From a virus: 64,000 bases of DNA. Each line of letters begins with the position of its first letter. The stretch's first letter is position 1. The notes beneath the pieces are model-generated. The model had not been told where the DNA came from. It made no database searches and saw only the letters and a list, made by a program, of their open reading frames with translations. Location of the stretch: positions 35,806 to 99,805 of IMG/VR virus record IMGVR_UViG_3300009068_000001. The stretch is one strand, 5' to 3'. A program made the translations under genes and the position numbers. Below are positions 58,958 through 64,000 of this stretch, piece after piece.

Positions 58958-59530
58958 TTGTCCACCCGAGAAAGCACTGCTATGTCACTCGCAAAGTTGA
59001 CAGATAGCACACAGGCACGCATCAACGCTCTGTGTGACCGCTTTAATGACAAGAAGGGCTGGCACATCTCAGAGATAGTATCTGAGTATGTTGCTGACCC
59101 TGCTGTCACCCCTGAGCACCTACTCGTAGGTCTCAAGGGCAAGCAAAATGTAGGCACAGCCTACGCTGCGTGGTATGTCCATAAGTCTGGTGTAGATGCC
59201 AAGTCTATGAACATCACCTTCATTGCGAACAACTACTCATCTATTCAGGTGCAAACAACACCCGAGAAGATGAATGCTGAACTCAGCCGTGTATCCGCAC
59301 TAGCCATTGACGAGAAGAAGTCATTGGCTATGGCAGACGCATTGGCAGGCACAGCCATTGTTGCTCAACTCGAAGCACTTAGCGACCAGTTCGACAAGGT
59401 TGCTAAGACCATTATGGTTCCAAGCCAAGCGTCTGACGCATTGGTTATGACCCTGAAGGTCAAGTTCGAGAAGTTGCTCAGCCAGTATCAGAGCAACAAG
59501 GTTCAGGAGAAGGAGACTATCAACGCTTAG
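58958..59530 (+). CDS. First rightward gene, function unknown
   Basis: 190 residues from a TTG at 58958 with GGAGA at the right distance; an ATG at 58982 gives 182 residues with a weaker AGAAAG. Contains STQARINALCDRFNDKKGWH, GLKGKQNVGTAYAAWYVHKS, and helical VAQLEALSDQFDKVAKTIMV. Soluble, alpha-helical, not recognised. Codon choice is richer in C-ending codons than leftward genes. Translation is probably controlled by the leader hairpin. Confidence 0.65.
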   Translation: MSTRESTAMSLAKLTDSTQARINALCDRFNDKKGWHISEIVSEYVADPAVTPEHLLVGLKGKQNVGTAYAAWYVHKSGVDAKSMNITFIANNYSSIQVQTTPEKMNAELSRVSALAIDEKKSLAMADALAGTAIVAQLEALSDQFDKVAKTIMVPSQASDALVMTLKVKFEKLLSQYQSNKVQEKETINA

Positions 59531-59548
59531 TTGATAGTTCCAATAGTC

Positions 59549-59841
59549 GCAGGGGGCACTTCGGTGCTCCCTGCCTCTATCTATGTCCATAGTTATGCTG
59601 TGGGCATAGATGGGGGCAGTAATTGCCACGACACCTACTCAGCGAAGTAGCATTGTGGTATGCCACGCAGAGAAGGAGTCTGAGTAGCCGCTATGTCCTG
59701 ATAGGCCACTGGCCTCACAGCCGTAATGCTTACCTGTTGGTAAGACCAGGTTGTGGGGCTGGTGGCTTATCTATTATCAGGTAGTTGGTGAGGGGCACAC
59801 AGGAGATACCTGTGTGCTCGTCACTCTCTATCTGGAGAGTG
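59549..59841 (+). ncRNA. Tandem array of seven strong hairpins (structured RNA candidate)
   Basis: The 326-base gap 59531-59856 has no gene. Stems: 59549-59559/59564-59574 (11 bp, TTCG loop); 59579-59592/59598-59611 (14 bp); 59635-59642/59680-59687 enclosing GTGG/CCAC; 59703-59707/59711-59715; 59729-59734/59739-59744 inside CAGCC/GGCTG; 59795-59803/59809-59817 (9 bp); 59822-59828/59835-59841 (7 bp). The last ends six bases before AGGAGGAG of the next gene. The first could also terminate, but no T-run follows. Could be a stable RNA or processed leader. Confidence 0.55.
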
Positions 59842-59856
59842 GAAAGGAGGAGCATT

Positions 59857-60006
59857 ATGTTTACACTATCTGTAAAGATAGGTTTCACCCGTAAACCCCG
59901 CAAGCAAAAAGAGCTGACCAGTGTTTCTTGTCATCACTGTGGCAAGACCTACACAATGCACATAAAGAACATCAGAGCAACTAACTATTGCTCTACTTGC
60001 AAGTAA
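59857..60006 (+). CDS. 49-aa zinc-ribbon protein
   Basis: Start at ATG 59857 after AAAGGAGGAG. MFTLSVKIGFTRKPRKQKEL then SVSCHHCGKTYTMHIKNIRA and YCSTCK: two CxxC pairs, basic N-terminus. Joined to the next gene by TAATG. Function unknown. Confidence 0.66.
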   Translation: MFTLSVKIGFTRKPRKQKELTSVSCHHCGKTYTMHIKNIRATNYCSTCK

Positions 60007-60173
60007 TGTGCCCAGATTGTAAGAACCCTATCCCCACAGGTAAGGCTGTCTATGATGATGGCTACATCTCTTGTTGGGATTGCTACGTTAAACACTTAGC
60101 CTCTAGGGGCTATGTTGTAATGATAGATGAGCACATTCCTTATGTGCCTACACCACTATACAAGAAGGGATAG
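60006..60173 (+). CDS. 55-aa zinc-ribbon protein
   Basis: Start in the TAATG at 60004-60008. MCPDCKNPIPTGKAVYDDGY, ISCWDCYVKHLASRGYVV: two CxxC pairs. Function unknown. Confidence 0.65.
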   Translation: MCPDCKNPIPTGKAVYDDGYISCWDCYVKHLASRGYVVMIDEHIPYVPTPLYKKG

Positions 60174-60175
60174 TT

Positions 60176-60379
60176 ATGGAATGTATCAACTGCGGACAGC
60201 CTGTATCTCAGGCTAGATGGGACATAGGTAGGCACACCTGTCTATCTTGTGGCAGTGCAGAGGCTAGGCAAACTATACAAGATGAGTTCCGTCTTATCCT
60301 TATGCCTAAGCAAGGCTTTGCCTTTGTTCTCTCTGATAGTGATGACCTTAAGAATGGTAAGAGTTCAGGTCGCCAGTAA
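60176..60379 (+). CDS. 67-aa zinc-ribbon protein
   Basis: MECINCGQPVSQARWDIGRH, TCLSCGSAEARQTIQDEFRL: CxxC...CxxC as in DksA/TraR-like fingers, but too short for that family. Ends with polar SDSDDLKNGKSSGRQ. Function unknown. Confidence 0.62.
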   Translation: MECINCGQPVSQARWDIGRHTCLSCGSAEARQTIQDEFRLILMPKQGFAFVLSDSDDLKNGKSSGRQ

Positions 60380-60407
60380 TCCCCAAAAAATTTTGCCCTT
60401 TTTTTAT

Positions 60408-60416
60408 TTATCCACA
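60408..60416 (+). promoter_or_regulatory. DnaA-box sequence TTATCCACA
   Basis: Perfect consensus DnaA box in a gene gap, directly after an AT-rich run (AAAAAATTTT, TTTTTTATT) and followed by a reverse half-site GTTGTGGAA. It may mark an origin region or just host-DnaA control; one box alone is weak evidence. Confidence 0.5.
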
Positions 60417-60426
60417 GGTTGTGGAA

Positions 60427-60505
60427 GATACATAGGACGACAGACTGAGGCTCGTAAGGCGTTCATTTGCCTGTGTAGCGTGTATGTCGGCTTTCCCTAT
60501 GTATC
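60427..60505 (+). ncRNA. Multi-stem RNA candidate next to DnaA box
   Basis: GATACATAGG (60427-60436) pairs perfectly with CCTATGTATC (60496-60505); inside, CGACA (60438-60442) pairs with TGTCG (60485-60489), and AGGC with GCCT. No gene in the 160-base gap. Could be a leader structure of the gene at 60540. Confidence 0.45.
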
Positions 60506-60539
60506 TCTCACTCCTTATGGAGTAGAAAGCAGGTAAGAA

Positions 60540-60677
60540 ATGGATGAAGAAGAACTAGATGAGACCCTCAAGTCTTTGCTGATGAAAGGTCTTATCTCTG
60601 TTTCCTATAATGAAAACCTAGAGGCTATCTTTACACCTACGCCTTTGGGTATTGCTGTGGCTGAGGCACACAAATGA
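60540..60677 (+). CDS. 45-aa acidic protein, winged-helix-like fragment
   Basis: MDEEELDETLKSLLMKGLIS then VSYNENLEAIFTPTPLGIAV AEAHK. Helix, then a strand pair and TPLGIAVA as at the end of small winged-helix domains. ATGA overlap to next gene. Function unknown. Confidence 0.55.
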   Translation: MDEEELDETLKSLLMKGLISVSYNENLEAIFTPTPLGIAVAEAHK

Positions 60678-60856
60678 TTGACACAGCCACATACGAACGA
60701 AGCACGATCAAGATAACTACATCATGTAATGGTCAAGTCTTTACCTTCTCCTCTACACACTATGTAAAGCGTGTAGTTACAAAGTTGACCCGCGAAAAAT
60801 CCCCCGAAAGATTGGCAGTTGAATTGCTGAGAGAGGGGGAGATGTGTTCATTGTAA
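60674..60856 (+). CDS. 60-aa hypothetical protein
   Basis: MIDTATYERSTIKITTSCNG, FTFSSTHYVKRVVTKLTREK, ERLAVELLREGEMCSL: strands then a helix. ATGA and TAATG overlaps with neighbours. Function unknown. Confidence 0.52.
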   Translation: MIDTATYERSTIKITTSCNGQVFTFSSTHYVKRVVTKLTREKSPERLAVELLREGEMCSL

Positions 60857-60954
60857 TGGCAGTAGGTGTAGTTCTAATAGCAACAGGCGTGTTCGTCCTG
60901 TTAGTTAATACGCAATACAAGATTGACCAACAAGATCCAGAATGGAGGCAGTAA
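60856..60954 (+). CDS. 32-aa membrane micro-protein
   Basis: MAVGVVLIATGVFVLLVNTQ then YKIDQQDPEWRQ: one transmembrane helix, polar tail. Starts in TAATG and ends directly at the WhiB start. Function unknown. Confidence 0.52.
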   Translation: MAVGVVLIATGVFVLLVNTQYKIDQQDPEWRQ

Positions 60955-61203
60955 ATGTTTGAAATGAATGGTGAACAGTTGTGTGCTCATACTGACAGGG
61001 AGATATTCTTCCCTGTTGGTAAGGCTGATCCAAATAAGAAGCTAGCCTTTGCTATGTGCAAGGCTTGCCCATTGCTTTCAGCGTGTCGTACATACGCTGA
61101 GACCACACCGGGGCTGTATGGCATCTGGGGTGGCAAGGAATACTATGGCATAGGCTTTGTATCCGCTATGTCACATCAAGCAGAAAGGAAACTAAGTGCC
61201 TAA
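60955..61203 (+). CDS. WhiB-family regulator, second copy
   Basis: 82 residues: LCAHTDREIFFPVGKADPNK, MCKACPLLSACRTYAETTPG, YGIWGGKEYYGIGF, basic end ERKLSA. The four cysteines (C, CxxC, C) are present and the GIWGGK turn is closer to host WhiB than the copy at 2505. It is expressed in the rightward, probably early, operon and likely acts on host sigma factor. Confidence 0.92.
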   Translation: MFEMNGEQLCAHTDREIFFPVGKADPNKKLAFAMCKACPLLSACRTYAETTPGLYGIWGGKEYYGIGFVSAMSHQAERKLSA

Positions 61204-61339
61204 AGACATGGAGAAAGAACTGGAAGCATTACGAGCATCAATAGATGCATTGCGCCCAGTTATTATTCAGTTACAGATAGATGTATACACACTCAAGTCT
61301 CAGCAACTTCTAAGAGATAGGGTTATCAATGGCAAGTAA
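61196..61339 (+). CDS. Small coiled-coil protein
   Basis: 47 residues from a GTG at 61196 with AAGGAAA in front; the ATG at 61208 is possible. EKELEALRASIDALRPVIIQ, LQIDVYTLKSQQLLRDRV: one long helix. Function unknown. Confidence 0.5.
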   Translation: MPKDMEKELEALRASIDALRPVIIQLQIDVYTLKSQQLLRDRVINGK

Positions 61340-61541
61340 TCATTTGTATGACCCAGATGATGGTGGTACAGACATGGAGATTGTCATCAGCCCCGATACT
61401 TGGTGGTATGCAGTATGTGACAATAAAATCAAATTGAGTAACTTCGACTATGAAAGTGCAAGGCCAACAGGAGAGACCTGCAAAGCCTGCATTACTAAAG
61501 CAAAGGAGCAAGATCCACATGGCATCATCTGGAATCTCTAG
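61329..61541 (+). CDS. 70-aa hypothetical protein
   Basis: MASNHLYDPDDGGTDMEIVI, SPDTWWYAVCDNKIKLSNFD, ETCKACITKAKE: one CxxC plus another Cys. Overlaps both neighbours. Function unknown. Confidence 0.55.
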   Translation: MASNHLYDPDDGGTDMEIVISPDTWWYAVCDNKIKLSNFDYESARPTGETCKACITKAKEQDPHGIIWNL

Positions 61542-61830
61542 CACTACTATCGTTGAATGTTACAGGTGTCAAGACCCTCAAGTCTTTAGGCACATACCTA
61601 ATTCTATGGACTCAGATATACCTGTGGCCTTAGAACTATCCCTAGATGGTGGCTACATGATGTTCGTAGACAACATCTATGCTGTGGGTGCGGATAACCC
61701 GCTCTCATTTATGCTGTGTCATACCTGTGCTCATGAGTTTACCAAGTTCATGCGTATACCAGAGGCAACAGTAACCAAGTGGCATCCCAAGACAGAAGCG
61801 GAGTATTGCAATGGCTGGTCGTTCAGATAA
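61519..61830 (+). CDS. Zinc-binding-type hypothetical protein
   Basis: 103 residues from the ATG at 61519 after AAGGAG. VECYRCQDPQVFRHIPNSMD ... FMLCHTCAHEFTKFMRIPEA: two CxxC knuckles flank a beta hairpin (ALELSLDGGYMMFVDNIYAV). Function unknown. Confidence 0.58.
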   Translation: MASSGISSTTIVECYRCQDPQVFRHIPNSMDSDIPVALELSLDGGYMMFVDNIYAVGADNPLSFMLCHTCAHEFTKFMRIPEATVTKWHPKTEAEYCNGWSFR

Positions 61831-62050
61831 ACAAGACAAGAAAGACCTGCGTGCTCATGGATACATGACACCGGGTGAGTTTGTAGATAAGTTAGTGCCG
61901 GGACTCAAAGAGTATCTCAAGCACAACTGGGGGTGTAAGCCTGATGAGTTGTATCACCCCGAAGATTTATTTTCTAACGCAGAAATATATTTAGAGGTAG
62001 CACGCCATGTAGTTGGTACTTTTGGCGTACAACCTAGCGAGAAAGCCTAG
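61811..62050 (+). CDS. 79-aa hypothetical protein
   Basis: HGYMTPGEFVDKLVPGLKEY, CKPDELYHPEDLFSNAEIYL, ARHVVGTFGVQPSEKA. Helical, soluble; stop lies inside hairpin 62045-62064. Function unknown. Confidence 0.58.
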   Translation: MAGRSDKQDKKDLRAHGYMTPGEFVDKLVPGLKEYLKHNWGCKPDELYHPEDLFSNAEIYLEVARHVVGTFGVQPSEKA

Positions 62051-62064
62051 CCCGTTCGCTAGGC

Positions 62065-62110
62065 AAGGGGCCGGAGTTGAGAGTGTGAGGGTACTCTCCT
62101 CCGGTCCTTT
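62065..62110 (+). terminator. Long-stem terminator ending the zinc-ribbon operon
   Basis: AAGGGGCCGGAG (62065-62076) pairs with CTCCGGTCCTTT (62099-62110) and GAGAGT (62079-62084) with ACTCTC (62093-62098). T-rich ATCTTTCTAT follows. A 7-bp hairpin GCCTAGC/GCTAGGC at 62045-62064 precedes it. Confidence 0.75.
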
Positions 62111-62115
62111 ATCTT

Positions 62116-62168
62116 TCTATACGATGCAGTATGGGCAGGATGGTCCTGCTCATACTGGATTGTATAGA
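62116..62168 (+). ncRNA. 53-base nearly perfect hairpin
   Basis: Left arm 62116-62140 pairs with right arm 62144-62168: 25 positions with one G-G mismatch, two G-T pairs and a TGG loop. Directly follows the terminator. No coding frame. Function unknown. Confidence 0.6.
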
Positions 62169-62465
62169 CAATCCAAGGAACACCATCGGACATTCAGATC
62201 TGATTAGGGATGGAGTGTGCTAAGACTTCGAACGCAATGGCTGACTGCCTACGCAATTAGATGCAATCGACCCCACTGGCCGGACCCTTTATCCTCGATA
62301 CAACTTCGTGGGTGTATCACGATACTGGTCTATATCTGCTTACCGAAAAAAATATATGGTGCCAGTCAAAAGACACAGAGCATGTGGTCTCTAAAACATG
62401 CACCAACACAAACAAACACATACCCCCAGCCGGAGGTGTGTCCACGTACAAGAGAAGGGACTGAC

Positions 62466-62924
62466 GTGAGTACATCAACTACCGCATCAGTTACATACAA
62501 CACCAAATCTCTTATCAAGCAGTTAGAGGCAACTCGTGACCGCATGAATAAAGAGATAGCAGAGTGGGAAGATGCAGCAAGCAAACTCCCCGCAAAGCAA
62601 AAAGCATGGGATAAAAAAGCCCGTGCTTGGTTCAAAAAGAACGCAGCGTCATTGATTGATGATGATACTGATGTTCATAACCGCAATTATCACAGAGATA
62701 CTACCCATATTCAAATTGAAGTGGATACATCTGTTATGACTGAGGCTATTGGACCATCACCTGAAGGCACAAGAGAAACACGTCCTGATTACGACCAGAC
62801 TAATTACAACCAAAAGGTTAAACCTCTGGAAGAAATTGAGAACGCTATCGCTATGTTCAAGGGCTGCACAGATACAGACATCAAGGTATCAATGAAGAGT
62901 GCTTTCTTTAGATACCTTCGATAA
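62466..62924 (+). CDS. Coiled-coil protein, function unknown
   Basis: 152 residues from a GTG at 62466 after AGAAGGGA. Helix SLIKQLEATRDRMNKEIAEW and KLPAKQKAWDKKARAWFKKN, then beta THIQIEVDTSVM and helix PLEEIENAIAMFKGC. No motif recognised. Confidence 0.62.
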   Translation: MSTSTTASVTYNTKSLIKQLEATRDRMNKEIAEWEDAASKLPAKQKAWDKKARAWFKKNAASLIDDDTDVHNRNYHRDTTHIQIEVDTSVMTEAIGPSPEGTRETRPDYDQTNYNQKVKPLEEIENAIAMFKGCTDTDIKVSMKSAFFRYLR

Positions 62925-63041
62925 CAATTTAATAACGGGTAATGCCGGTTGGTTTCTAAAGTTCTTCCTGAGGTAAAAGAACTCCTGTCCTGAGCATGAC
63001 AAGGCTAAACTGCTCATTTTTCATACCCTGAAAGGAACAAC

Positions 63042-63200
63042 ATGGACACAGCAACAGGTATTGACAAGCGCACCAAACAATTACTATTCTTACTTGAAGC
63101 CCAGTTATTTCATGGGTTGACTCGTAAGGAGGCGGTCATGCTATGGAATGATGGCATTGATACGCTACACAGCGTAGTAGAAAATATCTACTTCGATTAA
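63042..63200 (+). CDS. 52-aa hypothetical protein
   Basis: MDTATGIDKRTKQLLFLLEA, QLFHGLTRKEAVMLWNDGID, TLHSVVENIYFD; AAAGGAAC in front. Helical; may be a small DNA-binding or adaptor protein. The preceding gap holds AGTTCTT/AAGAACT and GAGCA/TGCTC hairpins. Confidence 0.58.
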   Translation: MDTATGIDKRTKQLLFLLEAQLFHGLTRKEAVMLWNDGIDTLHSVVENIYFD

Positions 63201-63222
63201 TCTATGCCGGAAGGATAGATAA

Positions 63223-63498
63223 ATGGCAATAAAGAAATCAAGCGGGAGTAATGATGCCCGTAAAAATGGCAAGGCATGGAAGAAGAACCCAGGCCCTGCT
63301 CAACCACCTAAAACCAACTTCACACACGTCAATGGACGCAGTCCAGAGAACGATGCTAAGCGTGAGGCTTGGAAGAAAGCAGGAGGACGTTGGAACCACA
63401 AGTCAATTCCACATTGGAAGACTGGCAAGGTTTACCAAGCATCCAACATCGCACCTGCATTTGATCCTGAAAAGTTACAGGAGTTAATCAATGCGTAA
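63223..63498 (+). CDS. 91-aa basic protein
   Basis: MAIKKSSGSNDARKNGKAWK, a Pro/Lys region, then EAWKKAGGRWNHKSIPHWKT. Strongly basic with many Trp, possibly nucleic-acid binding. Overlaps the next gene by 8 bases. Confidence 0.58.
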   Translation: MAIKKSSGSNDARKNGKAWKKNPGPAQPPKTNFTHVNGRSPENDAKREAWKKAGGRWNHKSIPHWKTGKVYQASNIAPAFDPEKLQELINA

Positions 63499-63805
63499 GA
63501 AAAAAGTAATAGCTGCTATTGAACAGCAGATACTCGAAGAGCATGCTGAACTCCACGGAGTTGAACAACAGAATGCTCGCGCTTATTACAGTGGGTTGAT
63601 GGATGGCTTGGGGTTTGCCCTCAAGATGCTGAAGCCTACCTCAACTGTGATATCTCTCACATCTGTATGGTATACAGATGATGACCCAACACAAACACTC
63701 GAACGAGACCGCGAACGTGTCATAGAACTTCAATATGTTGACATGGAGGACCCAAAGGATGTAGCTTGTTATGCAGGCTTATTCGAAACAGCGGAGGCAA
63801 CCTAA
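63491..63805 (+). CDS. 104-aa hypothetical protein
   Basis: MRKKKVIAAIEQQILEEHAE, QNARAYYSGLMDGLGFALKM, then beta and acidic sequence. Helical hairpin start; function unknown. Joined by TAATG to the next gene. Confidence 0.56.
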   Translation: MRKKKVIAAIEQQILEEHAELHGVEQQNARAYYSGLMDGLGFALKMLKPTSTVISLTSVWYTDDDPTQTLERDRERVIELQYVDMEDPKDVACYAGLFETAEAT

Positions 63806-64000
63806 TGTATTACTACGCAGATAAGACGTATGCTGATTGGCAAGATTACTTAGCCAATGGCCGTAAAAAGTATGAACGTACTCTTTATGACCGTGGTTAT
63901 CGTATTCGATACGCCAACAAATTCAACAAGTCTAGCGATATACAGATAGTAATGCCGTGGATGAACAACCACCCATTAATAACTATACATCCAGACAATA
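63805..64000 (+). CDS. Hypothetical protein, C-terminus cut by window edge
   Basis: 65 residues visible from the ATG at 63805: MYYYADKTYADWQDYLANGR, KKYERTLYDRGYRIRYANKF, then IQIVMPWMNNHPLI. Tyr-rich, not recognised; continues beyond the window. Confidence 0.55.
   Translation, partial: MYYYADKTYADWQDYLANGRKKYERTLYDRGYRIRYANKFNKSSDIQIVMPWMNNHPLITIHPDN

Larger units (their letters stand above)
62051..62465. other. Non-coding gap of 415 bases rich in hairpins
   Basis: Contains terminator 62065-62110, the 25-bp hairpin 62116-62168, palindrome TCAGATCTGA (62194-62203) and GATACA/TGTATC near 62297-62320. A frame open from 62217 is unlike the coding part and is not taken as gene. Confidence 0.6.

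Noticed and set aside
58774-59007. Open frame before the first rightward gene
   Set aside because: Composition is not coding-like, it has no ribosome binding site and covers the structured leader.
62200-62270. tRNA-like TTCGAAC near 62227
   Set aside because: Flanking five bases do not pair, no D or anticodon arm.
62217-62465. Upstream extension of the coiled-coil gene at 62466
   Set aside because: The extension has odd residue use and no start signal; GTG at 62466 follows a good ribosome binding site.
1-64000. CRISPR arrays, insertion sequences, integrase or attachment sites
   Set aside because: No spaced direct repeats, transposase or recombinase motifs were seen; repeats present are within fibre genes or hairpins.

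Overview
The window is part of a tailed bacteriophage genome with a contractile tail (myovirus type). It carries both sheath and tube genes, a gp25/J/I-type baseplate series, a tape measure protein, an N4-gp56-like major capsid protein, a portal and a large terminase. Two WhiB-family iron-sulfur regulators, which are otherwise restricted to actinobacteria and their phages, point to an actinobacterial host. The AT-leaning composition, a proteasome-like Ntn hydrolase and an Hsp20 chaperone would fit an aquatic, low-GC actinobacterium, but that host assignment is inference. Both window ends cut through genes, so the genome continues on each side.

Layout. From 1 to 58.6 kb almost everything is on the minus strand, tightly packed with ATGA and TAATG overlaps. 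Positions 1-6.3 kb hold replication genes: SNF2 helicase, HNH nuclease, primase, WhiB, DnaB-like helicase, DnaC-like loader and a winged-helix protein. Positions 6.3-22.9 kb hold the tail in the usual order, read from right to left: terminator-like protein, sheath, tube, chaperone with a probable +1 frameshift, tape measure with an M23 peptidase, LysM, split hub, spike OB protein, gp25, J, and an I protein fused to carbohydrate-binding repeats. Positions 22.9-24.8 kb hold micro-proteins and connectors. Positions 24.8-39.7 kb are a large fibre/adhesin locus with three paralogous fibre genes, three glycine-rich proteins and a cysteine-rich virion protein. Positions 39.9-48.8 kb hold the head and packaging genes.

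At 49.0-49.6 kb one secreted transglycosylase-like gene sits on the plus strand with its own promoter and terminator. Positions 49.6-58.6 kb return to the minus strand with basic or disordered proteins, a PASTA-containing virion-like protein, the proteasome-like hydrolase, zinc-ribbon micro-proteins, tRNA-Asn and Hsp20. From 58.96 kb onward genes run rightward: small, mostly zinc-ribbon or coiled-coil proteins plus a second WhiB. They are separated by unusually structured non-coding DNA.

Most notable observations are: a beta domain (E1_FCCH-like) copied into at least seven structural genes; the proteasome-like gene; a +1 frameshift in the tail chaperone; a 230-residue cysteine-rich insertion in a jelly-roll protein; and the run of strong RNA hairpins in the rightward region, including one that buries a ribosome binding site and a nearly perfect 25-bp hairpin.
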